This document shows positions 24,102 to 32,342 of a stretch of DNA of 39,010 nt, piece after piece (the stretch's first letter is position 1; each line of letters starts with the position of its first letter). Origin of the DNA: a virus. A model generated the notes under the pieces. That model was not told where the DNA came from. It was given only the letters and a program-made list of their open reading frames with translations, and searched no databases. The DNA is taken from IMG/VR virus record IMGVR_UViG_3300027770_000118, positions 1-39,010 of that record; one strand, given 5' to 3'. The position numbers and the translations under genes are program-made.

Positions 24102-25160
24102 CTAGCTTGCGCCGTTGAAGAAGCCAAACCCGCTCGGGTTCTTCACCACGAGACCAGCAATGGCCTCAACGAGGCGGGCAGGGCCGCCGCCGGCGTCAGG
24201 CAGGTTTTTGACCTGGGGCAGTTTGGCGTAGCGAACCTCGACCATGTCCATGGGGATGACGTAGCCCTTGAAGGCCTGGGCGGTGAGCGAGGTGCTGGTT
24301 TTACCCCCCAAAAACGTTGAAGGATGTAAAATTAGCCGTCCAAAATCTCCTTCAAAAAGATCGATCGACGCCTTGAAAGTATCGGAACCGAGATCCTGAT
24401 TGAAGGTGCGGACGCTGGTAGCAGCAATGGTGCTGCTGTTCGCGGCCGTAGTGGTGCCACTGGCCGTGAGGTTGGTGAACGCACGCTTGAGCGTGGTGCC
24501 CAGGATACAATCGTAGTCGCGGAACGTGCCGGTGGCGCTGTAGATAGCGGTCAGCACGTTCTGGGCGGTGGCCTCGGTAAAGGAGGCGCTGGCGGTGGTG
24601 TCGACCGCGCCGGAGGCCGGCAGGAAGGGCGAACCGGAAGCGCACGCGCCGATGTTGGATGCGTTGGTGCTGTTGAGCCAGTTGCCCATCGAGCCGGTCA
24701 GGTACGGGTTCGTACCGTTGTCGGCCTGAGCGGCTTGGTTGGTGCACAGGAAGGTCGACTCCATGTCGCGCTTGATCTCAACGAGCTTCTTGGCGATGCC
24801 GTTGGCCAACTCATCGGTCACACCAGCGACGTCCTGGGTCTCGGCGATGAAACCGATGCGCAGGTCCCGGCGGAAAGCCTGGCCGTAGTTGTTCAGACGG
24901 GTCCGGTTGACCACCGGGTTCGAGGCGCTGGCAACGGTCACATCAGTGCCGTCGACCACGCCGGCAAGCACGGGGGCGCCATAGTTGTCGACCTGCCAAG
25001 AGAACTGCATATTGCCGATGTCACGGCCCTTCGGGGCCATGGACACGAACGGGGTCGACTTGGCGTCGACGATGGCGATGTAGTCCGCCAGATCTTCACG
25101 GGCGGAGGAGGTTGAAGCGAGCGGCACAGAGCCGCCCTGGTTGGGCTGGAGTAGGGGCAT
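24102..25160 (-). CDS. Major capsid protein (DUF5309-like)
   Basis: The protein has 352 residues. The start motif REDLADYIAIVDAKSTPFVSM and NMQFSWQVDNYGAP match the N-terminal arm and strand of HK97-fold capsid proteins of the DUF5309/SU10-like family. The centre holds ANGIAKKLVEIKRDMESTFLCTNQ, the long spine-like helix. A SATGTFRDYDCILG...KRAF segment and the end (VIPMDMVEVRYAKLPQVKN, then LVEAIAGLVVKNPSGFG) complete the pattern. It follows the scaffold by three bases and precedes a strong terminator, consistent with high expression. The start has no Shine-Dalgarno site. Confidence 0.85.
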   Translation of the reverse strand: MPLLQPNQGGSVPLASTSSAREDLADYIAIVDAKSTPFVSMAPKGRDIGNMQFSWQVDNYGAPVLAGVVDGTDVTVASASNPVVNRTRLNNYGQAFRRDLRIGFIAETQDVAGVTDELANGIAKKLVEIKRDMESTFLCTNQAAQADNGTNPYLTGSMGNWLNSTNASNIGACASGSPFLPASGAVDTTASASFTEATAQNVLTAIYSATGTFRDYDCILGTTLKRAFTNLTASGTTTAANSSTIAATSVRTFNQDLGSDTFKASIDLFEGDFGRLILHPSTFLGGKTSTSLTAQAFKGYVIPMDMVEVRYAKLPQVKNLPDAGGGPARLVEAIAGLVVKNPSGFGFFNGAS

Positions 25161-25163
25161 GGT

Positions 25164-26174
25164 TTAGAGCATCCTTTTGAGTACTTGGGCTAATTCGGTG
25201 GTCGTCCCGGACTTTCTGAACTGCGACTTGGCGTTGTCCAGGCCGACCTTGGCCGCATCCTTCTTTGCAGGGATTGCGGTGGGTCGACCAGGCTGACTGG
25301 GTGCCTTGACCAGTGGGCGGGTGGCAGATGGCTTGCCCTTGGCGGACTCCTGAGCCAGACGCAACTTGCGCCCGGCAATGAAGTCACCGACCAGCACCTG
25401 GTACTCCGGCAGTGAGGCAATCTGCGGCAGTTGCCGCAGGACGGCCTGCGCCTCGGTGTACTCGGCAGCCGAACGGTCTTTCCACCATGGGTAGAGCGTC
25501 TCGGCGATAGGCTTGATCTGCTGGTAGTTCTGCAGGAAGCGGGCTCTGGATGGGATGTGCAGGTCGATGGCGTCTTCTACACGCCGTTTGATCTGCTTCA
25601 CATCGTCTGAGCTGTACTCCTTGCCCTCTACTTCGCAGCCATCAATATTGTCCTCGCACCACCGCTTCAAATTCCGGGCTTTGCTCCACTCATCGTTGAG
25701 TTTCGACACTTCCCAGACATCCGAAAACGGGTCTGCAGCGGACTGCATTGAGGTTGGCCTGTCGTTGGTCTGCTCCAGCTTGGTCTTGGCGTCGTTGAGT
25801 TCCCGCTCGAGCGACTCGGCCTTCTCCAGCGCCTCTTTCTTCTGGCGCGTGAGCTTGTCGATGCGTTTGCGGTAACCCAGCGAATCCTCGTCGCTGTTCT
25901 CTTCGGTCTCGGAAAGAACCTCCTGCTCAGGCGACTCGGCCTGAGCGTCCGTTTGTTCTGCGGTCGGCTCCGCATCCTCGGCCTGATCGTCCACAGAAGT
26001 GGCTTCCGGCTCCGGCGCTTGTCGCTCGACGGCTGACGCCTTGTCTTCCTCCCCGCTGAATCGTGTCTTCAGTAGCTTGGCCAACGCCGATTCGTCGAAC
26101 TGCATCGGGTTGATTGGGGGCTGTGCCGTGTTTTGGGCAGGTTTCGCTTCCTGTGTATTCGTCGGGATGTCCAT
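25164..26174 (-). CDS. Scaffolding protein
   Basis: The protein has 336 residues from ATG 26174. An in-frame extension to 26207 has weaker support. It is acidic and largely helical. The first 130 residues are rich in Glu, Asp, Gln and Pro. A coiled coil follows (RIDKLTRQKKEALEKAESLERELNDAKTKLEQ, about 105-140), then a mixed region. The C-terminus is basic (SQFRKSGTTTELAQVLKRML), suited to binding capsid subunits. Its position right before the capsid gene fits an internal scaffold. Assignment is by composition and order. Confidence 0.75.
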   Translation of the reverse strand: MDIPTNTQEAKPAQNTAQPPINPMQFDESALAKLLKTRFSGEEDKASAVERQAPEPEATSVDDQAEDAEPTAEQTDAQAESPEQEVLSETEENSDEDSLGYRKRIDKLTRQKKEALEKAESLERELNDAKTKLEQTNDRPTSMQSAADPFSDVWEVSKLNDEWSKARNLKRWCEDNIDGCEVEGKEYSSDDVKQIKRRVEDAIDLHIPSRARFLQNYQQIKPIAETLYPWWKDRSAAEYTEAQAVLRQLPQIASLPEYQVLVGDFIAGRKLRLAQESAKGKPSATRPLVKAPSQPGRPTAIPAKKDAAKVGLDNAKSQFRKSGTTTELAQVLKRML

Positions 26175-26253
26175 GCTTTTAGACCCTGCAAGCCGGGTGT
26201 GCTGCAACCATGGTTGTTAAGGCCAACCAAGAAGCCGTTGTGTGAGTGAGAGC
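26175..26253. other. Short intergenic gap with a 12-bp palindrome
   Basis: This 79-base gap separates the small head gene from the scaffold gene. It contains the perfect palindrome CAACCATGGTTG at 26205-26216, about 30 bases before the scaffold start. No sigma-70 promoter is convincing. A longer scaffold start would run through part of this gap. A regulatory site is possible but not shown. Confidence 0.35.
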
Positions 26254-26496
26254 CTAGAACTGACCAGAAGTCAATTCCCTCCCGTTTCTTAACGCACTGA
26301 TTTGTGCGATGAGATCCTTGATCGCGGCTGCCCGGCCTGCGTTGTAGGCACGGTCCTCCGCGGAAAGTGATGGGAGGATGGCCATTAGCACCTCGTCCCG
26401 TAGCGTGTCGTCGATGACCTGGCCCATGGCCTTGAGCACCGGGTGCTCCTCGGATACTGAGAGAGCCTCCGAGAGTTGTTCGTTGGTCAGTTTCAT
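26254..26496 (-). CDS. Small helical protein next to portal
   Basis: The protein has 80 residues. The start is ATG 26496, overlapping the portal stop (ATGA). It is helical: LTNEQLSEALSVSEEHPVLKAMGQVIDDTL, then EDRAYNAGRAAAIKDLIAQIS. Proteins with this AYNAGRAAAIKDL pattern often lie next to the portal in podoviruses, and their role in head assembly is unknown. Its consistent position suggests a head accessory role. Confidence 0.65.
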   Translation of the reverse strand: MKLTNEQLSEALSVSEEHPVLKAMGQVIDDTLRDEVLMAILPSLSAEDRAYNAGRAAAIKDLIAQISALRNGRELTSGQF

Positions 26497-28583
26497 TGTT
26501 GGACTCCGAGGCGGCCGGTGATGGCGTTCTGCTGCTGTTGGACGCTAAATTGCAGGTTCTCAAGGTACTTCTGCAGGTTGGCCTGGAAGAGCGGGTCCTG
26601 CTGAAGCTGGGCCTGGTACTTCGGGTTGGATTGCAGGACTTGCTGGCTGAATTGCAGGCGCATGGGCGCGGTGGGGTCATTCTCCCGGAGCTGCGGCGGG
26701 TTGCCGAGGGACATAAGCGCGATCTCGTCGTTGGTCTCGTTGAACATCTTCTGCGCGGCAGGGCCCTGCTGCATCACCAGCTCGCTTGCCAGGTTGGGAT
26801 CAATGGCCCGGAGGGCGACAGAGATCAGCTTGGCCCGGTCGATGACGCCGGCGGTGTCGAGAGGCAGGACAAGGGTACTGATGGCCTTGAGCTTCTCGGT
26901 GACCAGGTCGGTGCTCATCTCGCGGACGTCAAACTTGAGCATCACGTCGAAGTCCTGGATGTCGGGCGGGAGCGGCGTGGCCGAGGCCGTGATGCGCTGG
27001 ATCTCGGCAGGGCCGATGTATTGCAGGGTGAGGGCCAGCACCTGGCGGAACGCCTCGGTCCAGCCGTGCAGCCAGTTGTTGATCAGGCGCTGCTGGCGCA
27101 TCTGGGTCACCGCGGGGGGCACCTTCTCGGTGGGTCTTCCGAAGTACCTGTCGGTCTGCGCCATGACCTCGTTGATCAACGTAAAAGCCACATTAGGCTC
27201 ACGGGCAGGAGGCTGCATGAAGCCAATCTCACCGCGGCGTAGCACCGGGATCTGGATGGCCGGCCCGATCTTCAAGTTACCGCCTCTGGTCTTGGGCACC
27301 TCGATGGGAGGCAGTGTGGCTAGGCTGGTGTAGTCGAACACCGAGTCGCGCTGGGCTTTGATCTCCTGCTGCCAGGTCGAACAGATCTCGGGCACGCCGC
27401 GGCTCTCGGTGATCTGGCGGTGGATGAGCTCGGAACGCCAGATAACGAAGGGATACTGCCCGTGCGCGTAGTCCAACAAGTCGAAGTAGCCCCACTTGTC
27501 GCCGACCTGGGGGCTGAAGACGGTGTAGAACACGCCCGGTATGCCGTCGGAGTCGATGGATTTCTGGTAGGCGTAGCAGACTTCTATGAGGTTCTCGCGG
27601 TCGAGTATGGAGTTCTCGGCCAGGCCGACGGCGGCGTAGGTATAGGCCGAGTAGTCGCTGAAGCGGCCCATCGTGTTGATCGCTTCCTGAGCCCATTCGG
27701 CGTCCCACTTCTCGGTCTCGACCTTGTTCAGGAGCTGGGCCTCGGTCATGTAGAACCGGCGGAAGACCACTCGGGCGGACTGGATGTCGGTGGTCTCGGG
27801 CGGGAACACCAGCTCGTCGTAGGGCGCCAGGGCTGCGACCATGGGCTTGTTGGTGACCATCGTGGGGATTGGGAACTCACACTCGCCCTCGGTGCGCAGG
27901 TCGCGGATGGCCTTGAGGGCCCGGCGTTTGCGGAGGTTGGGGAAGGCCGAAAGGAGGAGCTCCGCGGATTGGTCGTCGGCCTCGGGGTTGGCGATGAGAT
28001 TGGGCAGGTCGGCCAGGATGGAGTCCACGGGGGATTGGGCGGCCAGGGCCATGATCTGGTCCATGGTCAGGTACTGCTCGCGCTGTCCCATCTCCTGCTG
28101 CCAGGTGACGTGGACGCCGGCCCATCCGTAGGTCCAGAGGTACTGGGAGAGTAGCTCGACCTCGCGGGTAAGGTCGTTGTACATCTTCGCGTTGACCGTC
28201 CAGTCCATCAGGTTGTGCGCGGTGACGGCCTGATCGAGCTGGCTGATGTTGGTGGGCGATACGCGGAGCATCGAGCGCCAGAAGGAGGTGCTGCAGAGGT
28301 CCACGAGGCCGTTGATCACCTCGTCGGCCAGCGGGATACGCGTGTCGGAGGCTCCGTCCCAGGGGAAAGCCGGCTTGTTACGGTTGGCATCATTCCACTT
28401 CTTGCCATCGTCGGTCTGTCCAGGCCAGCGGCAGTAGCGCACATTCTCGGCATTCTCGACACGGGCGAAGACGCCGTAGTCGGTGGCCGAGCGCCGCAGC
28501 TCCTCGGTCAGTGCGCTGACATTGGGCTCGTCGCCGACCCGTGCCATCACGTCGGTTGCCTGCTTGTAGGAATCTCCTTGCAT
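26493..28583 (-). CDS. Portal protein
   Basis: The protein has 696 residues from ATG 28583, 11 bases after the terminase stop. An in-frame start at 28619 would overlap the terminase. The N-terminal third has FPWDGASDTRIPLADEVINGLVD, a signature of P22-like and related podovirus portals. The centre holds KWGYFDLLDYAHGQYPFVIWRSELIHRQITESRGVPEI, the clip and wing region. A long helical stem follows (NEVMAQTDRYFGRP, MRQQRLINNWLHGW). The C-terminus is Gln-rich (LQQDPLFQANLQKYLENLQFSVQQQQ), like a barrel. It forms the dodecameric DNA channel. The call is strong. Confidence 0.85.
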   Translation of the reverse strand: MQGDSYKQATDVMARVGDEPNVSALTEELRRSATDYGVFARVENAENVRYCRWPGQTDDGKKWNDANRNKPAFPWDGASDTRIPLADEVINGLVDLCSTSFWRSMLRVSPTNISQLDQAVTAHNLMDWTVNAKMYNDLTREVELLSQYLWTYGWAGVHVTWQQEMGQREQYLTMDQIMALAAQSPVDSILADLPNLIANPEADDQSAELLLSAFPNLRKRRALKAIRDLRTEGECEFPIPTMVTNKPMVAALAPYDELVFPPETTDIQSARVVFRRFYMTEAQLLNKVETEKWDAEWAQEAINTMGRFSDYSAYTYAAVGLAENSILDRENLIEVCYAYQKSIDSDGIPGVFYTVFSPQVGDKWGYFDLLDYAHGQYPFVIWRSELIHRQITESRGVPEICSTWQQEIKAQRDSVFDYTSLATLPPIEVPKTRGGNLKIGPAIQIPVLRRGEIGFMQPPAREPNVAFTLINEVMAQTDRYFGRPTEKVPPAVTQMRQQRLINNWLHGWTEAFRQVLALTLQYIGPAEIQRITASATPLPPDIQDFDVMLKFDVREMSTDLVTEKLKAISTLVLPLDTAGVIDRAKLISVALRAIDPNLASELVMQQGPAAQKMFNETNDEIALMSLGNPPQLRENDPTAPMRLQFSQQVLQSNPKYQAQLQQDPLFQANLQKYLENLQFSVQQQQNAITGRLGVQQ

Positions 28584-28594
28584 AGTCAAATGGT

Positions 28595-30301
28595 TTAGTA
28601 TCCGCCGCCGCCGCGGCAATCAAAGCCCCCATGGCCCACAAACGCAAGACTGGAGACCAAAAGCATCCCCAGGCAGTCGATGGGGTCCTTAGTGCAGCCC
28701 TTCTGCCCGTCGCGGCCGGTGTGCTCGGAGAGTGCGTAGGAAAGGTTGGCGCAGTCGTCGGTGATATAGAGGGATGGCTCGTTGAGCGGGGTGATCGGCT
28801 GGGTGGCGTCGTAGGATAGGAGGCTGTTGATCGCGGAGGTGCGCTGGTCGACGGGCACGCCGGGTGCGGGTACGAAGGCCATGGGCTCGTTTAGCGGGTT
28901 TTCGGACTCGGCCAGGAGGTCGATCAGGGTCGTGCCGCCGGCCTCGGAGAGTGCGGGGGAACCGCCGGCCTTGGGGTCGATCAGGCGCATTACGGGCTCG
29001 CCGTAGCCGAGATCGGACTCGATTTGGCGGAAGAGGGCTCGGTACTCGGAGATAGACCGGCCGGCATCAAGAGTTTGGGCGGGCCCGAGCTTGCCGTCGG
29101 GCTTCTCGGAGGGCAGCGCCCACTCGCCATAGTTACTGAAGTCCGGGAACTCGCGGACTACGATGCGCTTGCCGTCCTCGTACACCAGGAGCCACAGGCA
29201 GAACCAATTCCGGGCGCCCGCCGGGTCGCACACCATGTACAGGGTGCCGCCGGAGGGCACCTTGGATGATGGGATGCAGTGGATATCGGGTCTGAAACGG
29301 GCGAAGGCCTTGCCGATGTTGTCCGAGGCCCAGCCGTAGGCACGGGTCAGGACCTGGCCCATGGGCGAGGTGACTAACTTGCTCTTCATCTCGTCGAATG
29401 GGTTGTACGGGTTGTCCTCCGAAAAGAAGAACACGGTGCGACGGTTGGTCTGGGGCTGCACCATGGTGCGGGCACATTTACCAACGGGCCACGCGGGCAG
29501 CGCCTGCTTGCCCTTGATGAGCTCGGCGTCGTCGAAGCGTGTGATGGCAGAGCCGGCGGTGAACTCCTTGTAGACACTGGCAACGCCTTCGAGGGGGGTT
29601 TGGGTCACGAGGAGCTTGCCGCGGCGCGTGATCAAGCGGTAGCGCAGTGTGTCCACCCAGGACTGCGGAACAAGCTCGTCACACCAGATCATGTCGGCCT
29701 CGCGGCCCTCGATGGTGTTCTCGGACTGGGTGTAGTTTAGGAAGTCACAGCGGCTGCCGTTGGGTAGGATGAATGAGCCGTCGGTAAAGCCATTTTTGCG
29801 GCTGTAGTTCAGGTAGTGAATACGGCCCTTCTTGGTGGCCCGGAGTGCGACGGGCAGGTAGTTGTAGATGGCGGGCTGCTGGACGGTGACCGAGGTGGCG
29901 TGTGATGTGTGGCAGCAGAGCACGCTGGCGTTTTCCTTCTCGATGAGGGTTTGCACCACGCGGCGTGCGGCCCACAGGGTTTTACCGGCGCGGTTGCCGC
30001 CGGAGATGAGGAGCTCCTGGGTGGCCTGGAACTCGGTGTTGGCGATCTCCCAGTGGTCTGGGATAAAGCCGTAGGTGTACGGGTCTGCCTTTTCAAGTAG
30101 CACGAGCTGGGTGCGCTTCTGCTTGAGCTCGAGTGCGCGGGGGTGCGAGGCGTCGACCCGGGGTATGACAGGGTGCAGGGGTTGCTCGTTCCACCAGCCG
30201 GTGTTGCAGGCGTCGGAGCAGAAGCGCTTCTGCTTGGGGCCTTCGCGGACCTTGATGATCTCGAAGGGCTTGGAGCAGGTGAGGCAAAGTGGTTGGCTCA
30301 T
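28595..30301 (-). CDS. terL: Terminase large subunit with N-terminal zinc-finger-like segment
   Basis: The protein has 568 residues. The first 40 hold C6-x2-C9 and C28-x3-C32, a zinc-finger-like arrangement. Residues 101-108 are the Walker A motif (GGNRAGKT), 204-209 the Walker B (MIWCDE), and about 233-237 the coupling segment (TQTPL). The nuclease domain starts near Asp359 (YMVCDPAGA), with a further acidic site near RLIDPKAGGS and a final region around DDCANLSYAL. It cuts and pumps DNA into the head. The metal-binding N-terminus is not standard for the family. The C-terminus ends in a Gly-rich FDCRGGGGY tail. The start has no clear ribosome binding site. Confidence 0.9.
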   Translation of the reverse strand: MSQPLCLTCSKPFEIIKVREGPKQKRFCSDACNTGWWNEQPLHPVIPRVDASHPRALELKQKRTQLVLLEKADPYTYGFIPDHWEIANTEFQATQELLISGGNRAGKTLWAARRVVQTLIEKENASVLCCHTSHATSVTVQQPAIYNYLPVALRATKKGRIHYLNYSRKNGFTDGSFILPNGSRCDFLNYTQSENTIEGREADMIWCDELVPQSWVDTLRYRLITRRGKLLVTQTPLEGVASVYKEFTAGSAITRFDDAELIKGKQALPAWPVGKCARTMVQPQTNRRTVFFFSEDNPYNPFDEMKSKLVTSPMGQVLTRAYGWASDNIGKAFARFRPDIHCIPSSKVPSGGTLYMVCDPAGARNWFCLWLLVYEDGKRIVVREFPDFSNYGEWALPSEKPDGKLGPAQTLDAGRSISEYRALFRQIESDLGYGEPVMRLIDPKAGGSPALSEAGGTTLIDLLAESENPLNEPMAFVPAPGVPVDQRTSAINSLLSYDATQPITPLNEPSLYITDDCANLSYALSEHTGRDGQKGCTKDPIDCLGMLLVSSLAFVGHGGFDCRGGGGY

Positions 30302-30599
30302 TTATCAATATTTTTCGTTTTGGGGAACCCGTCGACTTTTACCGTCGCCGCGGAATGCCCGACCCCCTCCCCCCGGGGGCCCGGGCGGCCTGGTGTCTGC
30401 CTTGTGTAACGGGGTAGGACATTGGGTCTGTCGAGGGGTGCTGACGTGCGTTTCGATCAATGTTTGCAGGGATTTGCTGCGTGTTTGAGCGTCGAAGTGA
30501 ATATAACTGCTATTGTGCATCTGACTGCCATAAACAGGCCTAAATACGTGGTTTCCGCGTGGTCACTTGTGGTAGGGGTAGGACATTTCTGGCCATTAC
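30302..30599. other. Intergenic region between terminase genes
   Basis: This stretch of about 298 bases is the largest gap in the window. It holds a 13-bp direct repeat (listed separately) and a very GC-rich palindrome, CCCCCGGGGG at 30370-30379, within a longer C/G tract. A frame of 71 residues (30305-30520) is open but is Pro/Gly/Arg-rich, lacks a ribosome binding site and has no recognisable pattern, so I do not call it a gene. A gap next to the small terminase is a likely place for a late promoter or for a packaging site. Confidence 0.5.
30411..30587. repeat. 13-bp direct repeat pair
   Basis: GGGGTAGGACATT occurs at 30411-30423 and again at 30575-30587, 164 bases apart and on the same strand. 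Both copies lie in the non-coding gap between the terminase genes. On the minus strand they read AATGTCCTACCCC. They could be binding sites for the HTH protein encoded next to them or part of a packaging signal, which is inference. Confidence 0.5.
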
Positions 30600-31211
30600 C
30601 TAAACCACATCGGGCGTCTGTTCGTCGTTCACGGTGGTCACATTGCGCTCTTTCATGTCCTTCATAAGGTCGCGGTGGCTCACTGAGGCCGTCATTGCGA
30701 GATGAATGCTGGTGGGCTGGCCTTTGATATTAGCCAGCTTGTCGGTTAGCACAGCTACTGATACGGGTAAGCTGCGGTCATCAATAAAAGCCATTGATTC
30801 CTGAGCCAATCTTCTTGTCCCTTTCCATATTGCGACCTCCAGGAACCCTGTGACGTCTTTCCGCCAGTCTTCCTCATTCTCTGGATAATCCACCGGCACC
30901 TTGACTCCTCTGATGTACTTGAAGGCGGTGTGCTCGCTCAGTCCTGTTTCTGCAGCAATGGTGGCAAGTGACTTGTTGGCCACGATACCCTCCACAATCT
31001 TGTCAGCCTTGTCTTGGTCCAGCTTAGAGTTTGGGTGCTGGTTGGTCGGTGGCTTGACGTAACCAACCTCTTCTGCGGCCTTCCTGATCTTGTCTTTGAA
31101 ATCTTTGGGCAGCTTGGGGTCATCACGTAGTGCCCACGTTACGCGGTTTCTGTCTGTCCCGGCTTTTGCCGCCACATCATTCAGTGACGCCCTTGTCTTC
31201 TTACCCGGCAT
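30600..31211 (-). CDS. HTH protein, candidate small terminase subunit
   Basis: The protein has 203 residues from ATG 31211, overlapping the glycosyltransferase by 11 bases. Residues about 9-53 form a LacI-type helix-turn-helix (SLNDVAAKAGTDRNRVTWAL, then IRKAAEEVGYVKP). A second helix-turn-helix follows at about 78-103 (VANKSLATIAAETGLSEHTAFKYI). The C-terminal half is helical (FLEVAIWKGTRRLAQESMAFI, VAVLTDKLANIKG), suited to oligomerisation. Its place before the large terminase and its DNA-binding front suggest a small terminase that recognises the packaging site. A transcription regulator is the main alternative. No sugar-binding LacI domain is present. Confidence 0.55.
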   Translation of the reverse strand: MPGKKTRASLNDVAAKAGTDRNRVTWALRDDPKLPKDFKDKIRKAAEEVGYVKPPTNQHPNSKLDQDKADKIVEGIVANKSLATIAAETGLSEHTAFKYIRGVKVPVDYPENEEDWRKDVTGFLEVAIWKGTRRLAQESMAFIDDRSLPVSVAVLTDKLANIKGQPTSIHLAMTASVSHRDLMKDMKERNVTTVNDEQTPDVV

Positions 31212-32019
31212 AAGGCGCAAAGCTAAAGGGGAACTCTCCCCAGTGGTTGAGTTGCTTCTTGGGCTTCATGGAATAGTGCTGCACTCCGGCCAGGGTCATC
31301 CTGACTGCGGCAGCGTAATCCTCACTGAGATACTCGAGTTTGCCGGGCATGGATTCCATGGCGAACGGCATCCATAAGGTCGGGAAGCGCTCGACGCGCA
31401 CATCGTCGCACCAATCGATCCTGTATGGGTTCTGCACTGCTGACCCTTCCAGCATCTCAAGCGTCTCCAGAAGGCATTTACGGGGGATTGCGAGGCATCC
31501 CGATGCGAACATGGTGATGGGCACCAGCTCAGAGGCGCACTCAGCGTCATTCACCTGGTGCTTCAGGGCCTGCAGGTGCTCCACCTTCGGACGTAGGGCC
31601 GGCCTGGCGGGCAGTGAGCGGCAGGAGTAGGGGATGCAGACCGTTGCCTGGTGTTTATGGGCCAACTCGGCCATGCGGACTACATCGGCCGCGGCGAACT
31701 CAATGTCGTGGTCTAGTTGGACCCAGACGTCCTTGCCAGAGTCGAGGAACCACTTCGTGGCACGGCACCGGGACCGGCTAATGAGGGCATCCTCCCGGAT
31801 GGTGCGCAGATCGGTCTGCCTGTCCGAGCGGGCGAACGTGGCCGTCAAGTCGACCCAGGACATCATGCACGCAGCACTGATGCCGCCGTAGGCGTACATT
31901 GAGACATGGATTGAAGGCCTGGTGCCTGCCTGGGTTATGCCTTGCACCTTGCTGGTCGGCTGCGGTGCGTAAATGAATGGATCTTCCATCTGTGGGGATT
32001 CTGCATTGGTTGCGGTCAT
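31201..32019 (-). CDS. GT-A-type glycosyltransferase
   Basis: The protein has 272 residues. YAYGGISAACMMSWVDL starts a Rossmann-like region. SRSRCRATKWFL (about 81-92) resembles the Arg-rich donor-binding loop seen in phage glycosyltransferases. VWVQLDHDIEF gives a DxD motif (Asp103, Asp105) for metal and nucleotide-sugar binding. ITMFASGCLAIPR and a later WCDDVRVERF segment fit the acceptor side. It could glycosylate a virion protein, phage DNA or host surface. The gene sits between replication and packaging genes, overlapping both neighbours, and so belongs to the core operon. Substrate unknown. Confidence 0.65.
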   Translation of the reverse strand: MTATNAESPQMEDPFIYAPQPTSKVQGITQAGTRPSIHVSMYAYGGISAACMMSWVDLTATFARSDRQTDLRTIREDALISRSRCRATKWFLDSGKDVWVQLDHDIEFAAADVVRMAELAHKHQATVCIPYSCRSLPARPALRPKVEHLQALKHQVNDAECASELVPITMFASGCLAIPRKCLLETLEMLEGSAVQNPYRIDWCDDVRVERFPTLWMPFAMESMPGKLEYLSEDYAAAVRMTLAGVQHYSMKPKKQLNHWGEFPFSFAPYAG

Positions 32020-32342
32020 GGTTCAATGTCCTTCCGTTGGCTTGCGAGGTAGAGCTCGTGGCCCTTGGTGATGAGGTAGACCACACTGCCTCGGGGCACC
32101 TGGCAGGCCGCGGCGACGTCGTTCAAACTGAGCCCACGGTCCCGCAGGTCGTAGGCCTTGCGAGCTAGGTCGGGTGTGTGCCTCTGCTCGGTGACTTCGG
32201 GCTCATCCTGCATCACCGGGGCTGGCGTGCCGTCTTCCTTGAACGCCATGTTTTTGGGATACGATAGCCAGCCACGCTGCACGCCTATTTTTATGAGTCT
32301 CGGTGCTTCCATCAATAGTTTTGTTGTGTTTGTTGTTATCAT
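32016..32342 (-). CDS. Small helix-turn-helix protein
   Basis: The protein has 108 residues. ATG 32342 overlaps the zinc-finger gene stop (ATGA). The C-terminal part, ARKAYDLRDRGLSLNDVAAACQVPRGSVVYLI (about 60-91), has a helix-turn-helix pattern. The N-terminal part has a basic helix and a linker. A regulator or a component acting on phage DNA is likely. A later start at residue 11 is possible. Confidence 0.6.
   Translation of the reverse strand: MITTNTTKLLMEAPRLIKIGVQRGWLSYPKNMAFKEDGTPAPVMQDEPEVTEQRHTPDLARKAYDLRDRGLSLNDVAAACQVPRGSVVYLITKGHELYLASQRKDIEP

Noticed and set aside
27420-28154. Plus-strand open frame of 244 codons
   Set aside because: It is fully opposite the portal gene and rich in Gly, Leu and Val without any motif.
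30305-30520. Minus-strand frame of 71 codons between terminase genes
   Set aside because: It has no ribosome binding site or recognisable pattern, and its C-terminal half is made by a GC palindrome. Treated as non-coding.
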